Origin: Panorpa germanica
Taxonomy: Eukaryota > Arthropoda > Insecta > Mecoptera > Panorpidae
NCBI GenBank assembly: GCA_963678705.1
Contig: OY783219.1
Span: 12,338,001 to 12,402,000 of the forward strand
Direction: 5' to 3'
Length of the DNA: 64,000 bases
Shown here: in pieces, positions 10,953 to 22,009 of the stretch
How positions within the stretch are numbered: position 1 is the stretch's first letter
Layout: the number at the start of each line of letters is the position of its first letter
Position numbers and translations under genes: made by a program
The notes under the pieces: generated by a model
Databases searched by the model: none
What the model was told of the DNA's origin: nothing
What the model saw: only the letters and a program-made list of their open reading frames with translations

Positions 10953-11006
10953 TAAAAAGTAAAATTTAATGTAGATGGAAACATTTCAGCCGTACCAAGT
11001 AAATTT
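10773..11006 (+). repeat. 234-bp exact direct repeat, first copy
   Basis: This segment, from GATTGACTTAAAATTTTGAC to CCAAGTAAATTT, recurs at 11342-11575 with no difference that I can see. It covers most of the Helitron and 54 bp of sequence beyond its CTAG end. Sharing of host flank shows a local duplication after insertion rather than two Helitron insertions. Confidence 0.92.
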
Positions 11007-11341
11007 TATTTCTGTATATCATCACTTTTATATAAAAATAGTTTCTATGAACCCCTTCGAGCAGTGTAATGTCATTTTCCAGTGCCGTACTTAGAAATAT
11101 CAGACCTTTATGCAAGCATGTACCTTTATGCAGGCTGTTCCTATTTCTTGTTGTTGATTATAATAAAAAACAACACAAACAAATTCTATATAATTAATTT
11201 ATGAGTTACAGTGATTTTAATAACGGTATTTTTGTAATTTTCAAAACAATGGAGAAAACTAAATTGAAATGAAACTGACACATATCATTTGAAAGTTGGT
11301 ACCTAAAATATAATGGAAGGTTGGTATCGAAAAATCATATG
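11007..11341. other. Spacer between the 234-bp repeats
   Basis: The 335-bp AT-rich spacer has no recognised coding or RNA content. Its ends do not have TG/CA borders or other signals that would make the flanking repeats look like LTRs. Confidence 0.6.
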
Positions 11342-11575
11342 GATTGACTTAAAATTTTGACACAACGTTTCATTTGAATACGCGCGTGTTTTCATTACGT
11401 TCGTTTCTTTCTAGTTGAAGTTGATCGTCGTCTATGTTTGAGTGTATATCTTCTTTTATTTACTTTACCATTCATTTCATATCAAACTGAACCACAGCGA
11501 AGCAATGCTGGGTTTATCTAGTAAAAAGTAAAATTTAATGTAGATGGAAACATTTCAGCCGTACCAAGTAAATTT
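11342..11575 (+). repeat. 234-bp exact direct repeat, second copy
   Basis: Second copy of 10773-11006, in direct orientation with a 569-bp offset. It contains the CTAGT Helitron 3' end at 11518-11522 but lacks the Helitron 5' end, so it is a truncated copy. Confidence 0.92.
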
Positions 11576-13015
11576 GTCAATGTGATGTGATGTGAATGTG
11601 TGTGTGGTCTTGGTAACACTTTTAACACACTTCTTCAAATTATTAAACAATATTGTGTAATGTGAGTTTTGTGTTAAATCTTTTGTTTTGCAAACGCGAA
11701 CCCCGAATTTGCCGGAACCGAATGAGAATGGAACTGTGTTGTTAGTGAGAGAACGCACACGGCGAATGAAACAAAACTGATTTGAAATTGGTTTTGAGCG
11801 ACAGTGTTTCTAGGTCGCAGGCGTTTACGTTGCATGCTTTTGATGGTGAAAATCATGAGCAGAGATGTGCGATTATAATAAAAAGACACCATAAAGCGTC
11901 GGCCTGGAGTCTTGAACTGCCAAACATCGTAGCCTAGGCTACAACCCACAGCCTCTCAGTATATTAGTTTTGTTTGGCATGCAACAAACGAATGTAGTGT
12001 ACTATTAGAATACCAGACATTAATGAACAGACTAATTTTGTAGTAGATTCAGCATACGAACTCGTCGTGATCGTAATCAATTGCCAGAATGAGACAAACA
12101 TGTTTATCAGCCTCAGATAATGGCATCTGTTATGTAACCAATCGTATCCCAATGGGAGTGTCAAGGGCGGGACTTGATAGGGGCGGGATATTATCTGGGA
12201 GATAATGGCAGACAAAACGCTTTGAGCTTTATCCAAAAAAGCTGAACTGTCAATGTGTGTATTACAAAACAACGCTTAATAAAATAGATTAGATTATCTT
12301 TATCTGGCTTAGTTTTAGTGTAAATATGTTGTTAGTCATATTATCTAGGTAGTTCGTGAAGGTTTTTATAGTGTTAAGCCTATTGGTGGGCTTTACGGAT
12401 CTAGTAGCAGTGAGCTTTGGAAGAGAGTATAGTTCTTAATGTGTTAATACAAGTAAATTGCTTTTTTATTGTCTTTTAACTTATAATTAATCAAGAAATT
12501 GTGAATGTTTGTAAAGCCTCTTTAAAAATATAGAAAACAAGTCATGAATATGAAAAGAATGTGTAACATGTATAAAATAAAAACGCTTGTAAATGTCAGC
12601 AGATAAAATTAATAATAATAAATAAGTTTTCATTGCAAGTTGGCCAATTTATATATGTTTGAAACTTTATTACCCTTAAAATAGTAATATTTAGCCCATG
12701 TTGCAGTCGAGATAAATTATGCTTATGACTCCCGTCACGCTTGTTACACTTTGTCACACAATGTGTATTAAAAAACAGAACTGAGCATATCAATTATTTT
12801 TAAGATACATTATTATTTACTTTATTAATATTTATATAATTTTATCAAATATTATTGTATTCAAATGCACTAGTTTGTTATTACAATTAATATACACGAT
12901 ATCTGATTTTTTTTTAATATGTTAGTTATGGAAAAAGCCTAAAGCTTTGTTAACAGTGTAGCTTTACGTCATTGTATATACTATATCTCTTTTAGGTATT
13001 TATCAGGTATTACAA
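11576..13015. other. No gene recognised
   Basis: A run of TGTGATG/TGTGTG repeats follows the duplication (11579-11608). Minus-strand frames of 67-102 codons at 11555-12272 are not recognisable. The rest is AT-rich. A GC-richer patch, GGGCGGGACTTGATAGGGGC, lies at 12166-12185. Confidence 0.45.
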
Positions 13016-13760
13016 GGCTGGGTTCAGACGACATTGCACTGCACGTTTTCTTGCAGTATAAATCTTATCTATATACATTTTATATAGAACCATTCACACG
13101 ATGTTTGTACTGCAAGAAAACGTACACAGCTAAACACGTTTATCGAATACTCACCGGACTTGTCAAGCAAATCGAATGAACTTTAATGAATTCGCCTTGC
13201 AGTGGCGCATAGTATTATACGATATCTTTCACACGGCGTGACTTTTATCGAATAGTAACCGAACAAGTTTTTAGTGCTGAAGTATTATTTGCACGTGTTG
13301 CAAGTTTATTATTAGAAAATGTTTGACGAATCTTTTATAGATGATAATTTGTTGATTTCTTCGTTGGAACAATAGCTCGTTTTGTGGGATAAAACTATGG
13401 AATTATATAAAAATCGTGTTGCAACTCAAACGGCGTCACAGATAATATTTTATCCAAGAATTCTAAATCAACAATAATTCGGCTACTATAAATTCAAGCA
13501 GTACCAATATCTTCACTTCAAAGTCCGAACTCTATTGATTCGTCCTATTCAAAATTAATGAAATTAATAAAACTTAAATAATACCTATATCAAAAAGCGT
13601 TTTTTTATTTCTTTACTTACATTAGACATATAGCAAATTTCATTTTAGTACATTTATTTTGTCGTATAAAACTGCGGCTATGTGTGAACATCCTGTTGAT
13701 TATACGTTTAAAATCGAATACCGTAAAAAACGTGCGGTATAATGTCGTGTGAACCTAGCC
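13016..13760. mobile_element. 745-bp TIR element with GGCTGGGTTCAGACGACA ends
   Basis: The left end GGCTGGGTTCAGACGACATT and the inverse of the right end, GGCTAGGTTCACACGACATT, match over about 34 bp with five differences. Just inside the left end is a perfect 16-bp inverted repeat, ACGTTTTCTTGCAGTA (13043-13058) and its inverse (13108-13123). The left terminal motif is partly repeated near 13093. No transposase frame is visible, so it is non-autonomous. No certain target duplication was found. Confidence 0.8.
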
Positions 13761-14580
13761 TAAATGTGTTTTACATCACTCGAGAACAAAGCAGCATGAA
13801 AGAGAAACAATAGGTGCTCAAATGTGCCTGAAAGTGAAAAAATAACATATGTATCAATGTAAGATAAAACTGACATAAAACTGTACATAGATATAAATCT
13901 TTTGGGCCCATAATAGCCCGAAGGAATAATCGAATTATAAATTAACACTAACTAAAGTACTGATCGATATATGTTTAGCTAGTATCCGATTAGTGATAGA
14001 CTGATAGGCAATAACCGATTGTCGATAATCTATAATCAATATTCGATACGTCTACTTTATTGTATTGGCCGGTCGGTAAAACAGACAACTGTATGTAATT
14101 TGTCTTTACAGCTTATTCATTCAACCGTTTAGGACAATACGACCTATATATCAAATATATTAATGTTCTTTTTTTTTAAAATTTCCAATAGAATTTCTAC
14201 TCTAATGCAATCCGCAAATATCGTATTACAAATCATGAGTTGATTAATAACTATCGGTTTACAATGTGGGTACAGTCCGCTTCATGGGTTTATATTATTT
14301 TATTTGTAGGTTATAAATATCAATAGATACATGTAATGATATGTATGGCAGAATGTCAGTGAAGTTTGCGTTAAGTTTACCTTTTGCATATTATTTTTAG
14401 GTTAATAAATGTCAGATTTAGTGGCGCATCTAACGGCTGGCTGACAAGAGATCGGAGTGGATCCCAAAAGAGGTCCATGTTGCAAGAGTAACTTTAAATA
14501 AATAATAATAATTAAGAAATTGTTTATTACAATAGGTATATATCAAGAAAAACATTTAGTTAAAGTTCTCTAGGACTCTG
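13761..14580. other. No gene recognised
   Basis: AT-rich sequence with an irregular cluster of CGAT-containing words between 13965 and 14052. No gene or classifiable repeat was seen. Confidence 0.5.
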
Positions 14581-14584
14581 AAGT

Positions 14585-14690
14585 TGGCGAAAAGTTCGAT
14601 ATGCGCAAATTACTATAAACTTGATGGAGTTAATATTTACAAGTGACCTAAACTTTCCTTTTAAATAAATAAATTGTAATTTTCAAGTAA
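14585..14690 (+). repeat. Partial copy of the Mutator-like MITE
   Basis: The text CTCTGAAGTTGGCGAAAAGT, then GATGGAGTTAATATTTACAA, aligns with the left two thirds of the element at 26384-26570. The right terminal repeat is absent and the left end is degenerate. Confidence 0.55.
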
Positions 14691-14831
14691 AAATGATATA
14701 AATAATATAAAGTTGATACAGTATTAGACAATATTTCGTATTACCTAAAAACCTATTAAAATAATGTGATGAAATTAAGCATGTAGTATAATTACATCAT
14801 AATTAATTAATCTTAAGTAAGTAAGCATAAG

Positions 14832-15512
14832 AATGGGTTTGTGTCCTCATTTTTTAGTGGTCGAGTTTTCAATTGTTGATTGAAATTGATGTTACTAAAT
14901 GTGTATTGGCGTGTCTATTTTATTAAATATCTAAATATTGACGGAGATATAGCAATTAAAAATTTGAATTGTAGTTTTAACGCTAGAAATGGTCGGCCAT
15001 ATTAGTATGACGTGAAATGCATTTTAACGTCAGTTATTTGTTGAGTACGTCAGTGCTGTGGTAATGTTCTGTAGCTGTAGCTGTTGGTAGTCAAATAATC
15101 AAGTCAAGTCAAAGAATAATAAGTTTTTATTTTATTTAACCCTACTAAGGCAGACATAATATTGAAATTTTATTGTTCCTTGAAATAGCTGTAAATAATA
15201 TTTGATATTTTGATATATAAATACATATAACAGAGATTTATGAGCTGTAAGATTGGTAACCTTACACACGGATTGTGATGTCACATGCACTTGGAATGTA
15301 TACAACGTTGAATCCCTTTAATAATTAAAGACACAAAATGACTTTTTCAATTGTTAATATCTCTTAACATATAAGAAGTTATTAAAAAATAATTAGACAT
15401 TTGAGGTTTTTTTTTTTTTTTAATATAGTTTCTCGGGCTTCATAGGCACGTAGCCTTTTATCGCCCCTAATATAACATTTGAGGTTCTAGTAACCCACTT
15501 TATCAATATATA
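14832..15512 (+). mobile_element. MITE-A copy with nested LINE insertion
   Basis: The left terminus AATGGGTTTGTGTCCTC and nearly the whole body are present. The copy is cut off about 35 bp before the right terminus. A 66-bp LINE fragment with its own target duplication interrupts it at 15409-15474. This dates the MITE-A insertion before that LINE event. Confidence 0.88.
15397..15486 (-). mobile_element. 66-bp LINE 3' end (family L) with 12-bp target duplication
   Basis: A T-run at 15409-15420 is followed by the inverse of the 3' tail shared with 19029-19316, 33417-33524 and 44266-44892, including CTTCATAGGCACGTAGCC and TTTTATCGCCCCTAATA. The direct repeats ACATTTGAGGTT at 15397-15408 and 15475-15486 are the target duplication. 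Only the last 50 or so bases plus the poly-A of the element were copied, which is extreme 5' truncation typical of target-primed reverse transcription. Confidence 0.93.
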
Positions 15513-16757
15513 AATTAGATTAATTAAAGATTAATTATAATAATATTAAAACTTATATGTAATTGCATTTAGCGGGTACATTCAAAATAAAAACAAAGAA
15601 CAAAAACACAACAAAAAAGGCATTAAGGATAAATCATAAAACTACAACTAAAACTTAAAAATAAATCAATGGTATTTAAAATATAACAATTTCTTGACAG
15701 ACAATTCGGTGTCAGAATTTATTTGTTAAATTTAAAAGTTTCTTTGAAGACTACTTAACTTTGAACAGATCTTATCAACTTCAGTCAATGACACGTCGAC
15801 CTGCGACCTGTGCTGTGGGCTGTGTGCTACGTCTTACAAATAAAACAGTTGCAAACAATTCATGGAGTGGAGATGAACTCCACGCATTAAAATCGCCGTC
15901 AAAAGCATTGCAAAAGAATATAATATTTAATAATATTGAAAATTATGAAAAACATATGTTTTAACTGACAGTTACAGAATACAGTCTGTAAGATGTCAGT
16001 TATATAAACTGACAGACTGTGAGATAAACCGATGAGAGCGCCTCACAGCGGGATATAACTGTACTGTACTACATTTTAAAAAATAAAATAACATAACCTA
16101 TACAAAAGGGTCTTTGTTTTTATTTCATATTTTTCTAACTAAAATTAAAAGTGCTTTTACTTTAAATATTGGTTTATATTTTTGTTTTTTGGGAGGTCCT
16201 TGGATTTTACTACTGGACCTAATTTTGTTAAATATTTTTATTTTAAATAATTACATTTTATATTTGTGAGTTATTGACAGTTTGTTCATTTTTATATGTG
16301 TTTGTGTTTATTTAAATAACATTTTTAAAATGGTGTAATTGATATTTTAATATAAGCTAGGAGTGACTGAATGGAATGACATCAACCTACTACAGAATTT
16401 GGAGGGGCTTTAAATTCGTCGTGCTATCTGTTGATGCGTTAGACTTGACATTGTGCCTGGGCCTTGGTGTATCTAGTGAGCACCATCCAGTAACTGTAAT
16501 GAATCAAAGACCGTCGCAAATACGGAAATAATTTCTCCTTAACATCGTCTTTTACAGAAACGAATCATCGCATACGAAAGCAGCTCATCGCAAAGAACAC
16601 AGTTGAATAGCTTTATTTGCGATGAATAGTTTCTACGCACTAGTATCACATGTTTATCAGGAGTATAGAAAACAAACTGTATGAGCTTATTAAATCACAC
16701 GTCTTGTGCTTGACTTTGATTATGTATTTGTAACTCATTTGTATGTACTTAGTACAC
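15513..16757. other. No gene recognised
   Basis: A 67-codon frame at 15761-15964 is unrecognised. Around 15960-16020 the words AACTGACAG, CTGTCAGTT-like and ACAGTCTGT recur in both orientations and could fold locally. The rest is AT-rich. Confidence 0.45.
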
Positions 16758-16758
16758 T

Positions 16759-16947
16759 CATGCCCGGATTTGAGGGAGGGCATGTCCCGGGTACTGAGGG
16801 TACTGTCCCGGGGCTTCCACAATAGAGAGAAAAGCAACACATTTTTAAAAGACTTGACGAAAAGAAATTAATCCTTTTATTAGGAAAGTAATTAGGGCCA
16901 CCACTATTTCGTTGCCCCACGGCCTCACACCTCTAAATTCGGCCCTG
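16759..16947. mobile_element. hAT-type MITE, copy 2
   Basis: This is the same family as 4624-4803. It begins CATGCCCGGATTTGAGGG and ends AAATTCGGCCCTG, with the conserved core CCTTTTATTAGGAAAGTAAT. The flanking 8-mers AGTACACT and AGTCAAAC agree only partly, so the target duplication has decayed or been lost. Two overlapping minus-strand frames of 61-64 codons here are shadows. Confidence 0.8.
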
Positions 16948-17780
16948 AGTCAAACATAAAACTTTTGTTGTGCATGTTTTAAAATTTGTGATAGTTAGTG
17001 TAACTATTAAGTGATAAAGTAATAAAATATAATAAAAACACTTTAGACAAATTATGAGTTCCAATGGACATTTATCCAATATTAGCCATTTGACCTTACT
17101 CGATCATAAGACAAAACTGACTCCTTTTTCTTTTTTTAAATAATATTATACTAAGATATTTTGACATAAAAAATCAAACCAAACAGAATACTAGAACAGT
17201 TAAATATTAAAATACCATCGAATATTAAAATTATTACTTAAAAACGATGTGATTGCTACGATCACAAAATTGTTTCTCCTGTTGCTTTCCCAATTTTGTG
17301 CTAAACAAGCCATTGTTCGATAGTTCTCGAGTTTCCTCGGATGCTCGTTAGAAGTAGAAGGAAAGTTTTCTAAGAAAACTTTACTTAAAACAGGCCTGGA
17401 TTTAGGGTCGGTTCGGTGATGGTATCTAGACTAGATGGAGTCTACAATTTCGTTAGGTAACAAATTCCCAAATTCACTTCTTCGCTACACATGCATTACT
17501 TTACTTATGTAAGCTAGAAATAAAACAGGTATAGTTAAATCTTTTAAAGTATTGATTTATATTACCGTTTAGTTTATTAGAGTCAGAAAAGCATCCATCA
17601 AGCTGGCGTAGCAATTTTGGGTATTCGCCACTTTTGTGTTTAGGAGTTATTGTCAATTTAACCTATTTGACCGTAACTAAAATAATTTTGTTTAAAAAAT
17701 GAATTGAATGACAAATTTGCCGTTCCAAAAATAAGCAAACATTAATTTAAATTTAGCCCATATTCTACTGTATTAAATGT
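16948..17780. other. No gene recognised
   Basis: AT-rich sequence without recognisable coding content, RNA gene or repeat family. Confidence 0.5.
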
Positions 17781-18270
17781 TAATGGACTACACAGTGGGC
17801 GAGACCATTAGTAAACAATTTGGTGAAATGTCCTGTTTTGTGATGTTCTATAGTTTCACTATTGCACTTCAATTATAGATCACATCAACTTTATCTTCAA
17901 TTGTATTTCGACAGGTGGAGTGGTTTCGTCATTTGTAGCCGATAAAATAGACATTTCATATGAACGACTGTGAGAAACTGAACTGTAAATGAACTCTTTC
18001 ATGACAAAAAAATTATACGTATCTTCAATATGATGGCAAAGTGTTTACTAGGTCTTCGGCTTTGATCACCGGCTCAGAGTTATATTTTCTGAGTTTGGTT
18101 GTTAGTAAGTTAAATTAATTATGTGCACACATAATTATAATCTTATTAGGCAGCGGTGTAGTTACCAAATATGATGCCACGATAACGCTACGTAGTAGAA
18201 GATGGTCGGTGATAAGACTCAACATCTGAAATAGGCCGGCGCTATAAATATATTAAATTAAAAAATATGT
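17781..18270 (+). repeat. tRNA-derived SINE split by a TA-target MITE
   Basis: The left part ends ACACAGTGGGCGAGACCATT, which resembles a pol III A-box region and matches the SINE head at 61308. The right part resumes at 18051 with GGTCTTCGGC, then the B-box-like region, TATATTTTCTGAGTTTGG and TTATTAGGCAGCGGTGTAG. The intervening 17811-18048 is a separate element. The tail runs into AAATTAAAAAATATG near 18265. Confidence 0.75.
17811..18048 (-). mobile_element. MITE-G, TA target, inside a SINE
   Basis: The ends are GTAAACAATTTGG on the left and, inverted, GTAAACACTTTGC on the right, flanked by TA at 17809-17810 and 18049-18050. Its interior matches 53700-53910 and 57640-57865 in inverse orientation, for example GAACTCTTTCATGACA and CAAAACAGGACA-type blocks. 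Non-coding, 238 bp. TA flanks and short TIRs suggest a Tc1/mariner-mobilised MITE. That is inference, as no transposase is linked to it. Confidence 0.8.
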
Positions 18271-19014
18271 TGACGGTTAAACTAACAGAATTTATAATAA
18301 CTCTTTAACGATAAGACTGCAGCAACTAACTAGTGGAAAATTCCCAACGTGGCCATATTGGTTATGCTCAACATTGATATACCAGCTTGACAGACGTCAC
18401 TTTCAAGCTTTTTGCTGCGTGGTGCAAAACTTCGTTTGATATTGCCGAAATCAAACCAAAAAAAAACAATTTCAAAACATTTTAATGTCAATGTAAATGT
18501 AAAAATCTATCTTACATTAATGTTATTATCTTAGTGAAGACACTGCTTTAGAAAGCACTCTTCACTCCCCATTAAATTAATTAATCTAAACAAAATGTTC
18601 ATCCCCACTATTACGTGCCACAATTTTGTTATTGTTACAGGTCCAAATAACCCTTAATGCATATTGCTATCCGCGGCCGCTCGATGTGATAAACAAACCA
18701 CTTCTGTTTGTTGATTAAAGTGTGCAGATCAGCCCTTCACAAGCTCTTGAATCCTACCGACGACTAGCCGAGGGGGTGGGAGTCCTCACCTGTATTTTGT
18801 GTTATATATTGGAGGAAAATCGATATCACCGAAACGAAAGCATATATCATCCATACGTATGCCGCTGATTCTAATGTTAAGACAGAGAAGTAATCTCAAC
18901 AATTAATTTATACCTATGTTAATAGCTTTATTCAAGTTCACAATATTCACAAATATTACTGGTTCGTTGCAACTAATTGACTATCTAATAGGACCGCTTA
19001 TGTAAGCTTATAAT
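18271..19014. other. No gene recognised
   Basis: No coding content was recognised. A NotI-like GCGGCCGC octamer lies at 18673-18680 in otherwise AT-rich sequence. No repeat partner was seen in this window. Confidence 0.5.
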
Positions 19015-19330
19015 AATGTACAGGGTTTTTTTTTTTTTTAATATAATTTCTCGGGCTTCATAGGCACGTAGCCTTTTATCGCCCCTAATATATTCTGCTT
19101 TTTCTTATACTTTGTATCCCGATAACAAGAATGATCTATTCATGACTACTGCTGTTATAAATTTCGGTTTCTCAATCAAAAAGGCGGTGTTAACAGGAAG
19201 CGTCTGCGAAGTCTGTAGCACCGCCCGTTGGAGTCAATTTTTTGCCATTGCTGTATTTTTACATTGCCACAGAATGTGGTCCGGGTATGCCTCTTCTTCA
19301 CCACATTCGCATTTAGAATGTACAGGGTTT
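19015..19330 (-). mobile_element. 5'-truncated LINE (family L) with 14-bp target duplication
   Basis: The direct repeats AATGTACAGGGTTT at 19015-19028 and 19317-19330 flank a minus-strand LINE end whose poly-A appears as T on the plus strand (19026-19039). The 3' tail is shared with three other copies in the window. The coding part reads KCECGEEEAYPDHILWQC, a CxC-H-C motif of the C-terminus of RNase H-bearing LINE proteins. It then continues KNTAMAKN, a stop, LQRAVLQTSQTLPVNTAFLI. This is a late, short insertion with well-preserved duplications. Confidence 0.93.
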
Positions 19331-19377
19331 GAAATGATTATAAAGTAATAAATTATATAGTAAATAAAATACAATTT

Positions 19378-20150
19378 ACGGTGGAATCTCGCTTAATTTC
19401 ATAACTAATAATTCGCATAAGAAGCAACATAAGTTATAAGAAAATGATTCGCTCCACGAGAGATGTTTCGCATAACTGTGGCGCCTGTAGTCAACGAGAT
19501 TGTGTCTTTGGCCAAGATCGTGAAACTGCAGGTGGATAACAAAGATATCTATGAGCTAAGAGTTGACCACCGAAGAGATTATGGAATGGGCTTGTGTCCT
19601 ATGTCTTAATTTCTATAAAAGTGTACTATATATTGATAAAGTGGGTTACTAGAACCTCAAATGTTCAATTATTTTTTAATAACTTCTTATATGTTAAGAG
19701 ATATTAACAATTAAAAAAGTCATTTTATCTCTTTAATTATTAAAGGGATTCAACGTTGTACACATTCCAAGTGCATGTGACATCACAATCCTTGTGTAAG
19801 GTTACTCAACAAATAACTGACGTTAAAATGCATTTCACGTCATACAAATATGGCCAACCATTTCTAGCGCTAAAACTACAATTCAAACTTTTAATTGCTA
19901 TATCTCCGTCAACATTTAGCTATTTAATAAAATAGACACGCCATTACACATTTATTAACATCAATTTCAATCAACAATTGAAAAATCGACCACTAAAAAA
20001 TGAGGACACAGGCCATTTACGTTGTGTTTCACAAGAAAAACTTGTGGAGGAGAGTTTGTCCGAAGAGGAGAAGAAGATAACAGAAAACTAACAATCTTCT
20101 GGTGCAATAAAGAAAATGCTGAAACCCTTGGAAATTAGCTTTATTTTTTT
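19378..20150 (+). pseudogene. pogo/Tigger transposase pseudogene split by MITE-A
   Basis: The region starts with CGGTGGAATCTCGCTTAATT and AATAATTCGCATAAG, which resemble a pogo-like terminal repeat. Coding traces follow: NEIVSLAKIVKLQVDNKDIY, then after a frameshift ELTTEEIME at 19558-19585. After the MITE-A insertion (19587-20015) the same protein continues as CVSQEKLVEESLSEEEKKIT and SSGAIKKMLKPLE. This order matches the acidic C-terminal region of Tigger/pogo (DDE) transposases. The DNA-binding and catalytic domains are gone. The right terminus was not found. Confidence 0.78.
19587..20015 (-). mobile_element. MITE-A copy with central deletion, inside pogo pseudogene
   Basis: Both termini are present: TGGGCTTGTGTCCT and, at the far end, GGACACAGGCCA. 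The body is in the inverse orientation to 6791-7418. About 200 bp of the centre is missing at a junction near 19806, so the copy is 429 bp. The host sequence on both sides is transposase coding, so this insertion postdates the pogo element. Confidence 0.9.
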
Positions 20151-20570
20151 ATATTTCACAAACGGACACTTACATTTTAGGTTAAAATCTGAAATTAACA
20201 GTAAAACTCAGTGAATAGGAATGGGGTTTGCGATTTTGCAAAAAACGTTAGAAGCAGTAGATAGTAGGGCCGCCAATAGGGCCTCTAAGATACGACGTTG
20301 CATACAATGCCGTCTTTGAAAAAATTAATTCAATGATGTATTCCAAAGGTTGATTCTGACGCTGTGAAAATTCCAATTCTCCGAAGCGGCAGAATTTATA
20401 AAATCGAGAGTGCTCTAACTAGACAACGGCTAATTAACTCAATTCATTTTTAATTAAAACAATCTTTTTTGTCTTTATTAGAATGTTTTAAGTTTTCTAA
20501 TATTATTTTATAACGTTGCATTATTTGCGGAGCAACAAATTAGCCAGTAATTGATGTGTTTTTATTCTTG
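20151..20570. other. No gene recognised
   Basis: Nothing recognised beyond AT-rich sequence. Confidence 0.5.
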
Positions 20571-20574
20571 AAGA

Positions 20575-20800
20575 AAAAATACGATTTCACAGCGATGTTA
20601 CAGCAACTGTATCTTCAGGTTCGATTCCCGGACCATAGCTATATTTTCTGAGTTTGGTTGTTGTCAAAGTATTATTGATGATGTGAGAGCTCACAAATAT
20701 AATGAACTTATTAGGCAATGGTGTAATACTTACACATATACAAGGCCACAACACCATAAAAATTGCCAACAATAGAAGGACCGTTACCTTTAGCGAGAGC
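20575..20800 (+). repeat. tRNA-derived SINE copy
   Basis: A B-box-like GGTTCGATTCCCGGACC lies at 20619-20635. The family body follows: CTATATTTTCTGAGTTTGG, CTTATTAGGCAATGGTGTAA, then the 3' part ACATATACAAGGCCACAACA. The A-box region upstream is degenerate. It is not a tRNA gene, since no cloverleaf can be drawn around the B box. Confidence 0.75.
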
Positions 20801-21002
20801 TGAAAACCTGTGGTCCGTTAAACCTATGAGTTAATCAAGAAACTTTAATAACATTACTTCGAGGTAAATTTATTGCCAGGCGATTTGACAATAGTAGTTC
20901 CACAAAGACACGTAACGATTTTTCTAAGTTTCTAAACATTTCCCAAAAAACCAATAAAACATAATAGTTGAATATCTACATTTTAATAAAAAAATGAAAA
21001 CA

Positions 21003-21360
21003 ATTTCTCACGGAATACAACGAAAAATATTTAAATTCTCTCAAGCTTTCATTCTTTATTTATTCGCTCTTTTCTTAACTTAACCCTTTTTAGATTTTCC
21101 TCAAACATAAAAATTGATCAAAAATGAAATATATTAACACACAAAAAAACATGTTTTACCCCAAAATTAATAAATGCGACAGTCCGGGTCACAAGGGTTG
21201 TTATTTAATGTAATTATTGGAATTAACCCCTCTGACATCAAGTTTAATAAGACTAACATTTCAATTTTTACAATTTTTACCCCATTTTTTATTATTTACT
21301 CAAATTTCATTTTATATCATAGTATTTATTACTCATTGATTATGAGTGATATTTTTCCAA
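21003..21360 (+). repeat. Left arm of a 2.4-kb inverted repeat pair
   Basis: This segment matches 23025-23385 in inverse orientation over about 350 bp. Shared blocks include ACATGTTTTACCCC, CACAAGGGTTGTT and ACCCCATTTTTTATTATTTA. The match includes indels and many substitutions. The 65-codon frame at 21174-21368 has a partner frame in the other arm but looks like a product of shared repeat sequence. Confidence 0.75.
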
Positions 21361-22009
21361 ATTTTTGAAATCTTATTTGCACCTTACATAAGCGTATTGT
21401 ATGTCTACCCGTGTCTAACCCGTTCATAACTGGTTTTTATTTATAAATTTAATTTTTTATGTAATAATTTCAAAAAATATCATATTTCGATAAATTTATC
21501 GTTTTCAGCAATCATAACTTCGACTTGAGTTTGAGCTCCCTTAGGCGTATTGGGTTTCGAATATTTTGATGAGATTTCTATTTTGTCCGGATTTGGTTAT
21601 TTCATTTTTATTTGGTTATTCTGAATTTATAAAAACTATAGTATGAGCCAAGCATGTTATAATGTCACCCAAAATCATTGTTCTTGACTTAATTCCGTAT
21701 CTATATATTATTAAGTTAACTATCATGCTCTTAAGTATTTAAACATTTTATAAGTATTTGTTTAGATCCATAAAATCGTATTGCAGTCCAACTTTCACAC
21801 TTGCCACTTTGCTACAACCTAATTGCAAGGTTCAATTTTTACTTATAATATACAGATTTTCTTACAGTACAATTTCACACATGCTAGCTTGTTATAAGCT
21901 AATTAAAGCGTTATATTTTCAACTTCCATATTAACAATTAAAATAGTCGATTCTGGTTCTTTAATCATTAAAGGTTATGAAAAATAAGTTGCCCCTCGTC
22001 TTCTATCTT
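21361..22009. other. No gene recognised
   Basis: AT-rich interior of the inverted pair, with no recognised content. Confidence 0.5.

Noticed and set aside
10773-11575. The 234-bp exact direct repeats as LTRs of a small retroelement
   Set aside because: The repeats lack TG/CA borders, contain a Helitron 3' end plus host flank, and the spacer has no primer-binding or polypurine site.
11674-12272. Two adjacent minus-strand frames of 91 and 102 codons
   Set aside because: Neither resembles a known protein, and they are in different frames with no splice signals that I could pair.
20600-20640. GGTTCGATTCCCGG as part of a functional tRNA gene
   Set aside because: No acceptor stem or anticodon arm can be formed around it, and the following sequence is the SINE body shared with other copies.
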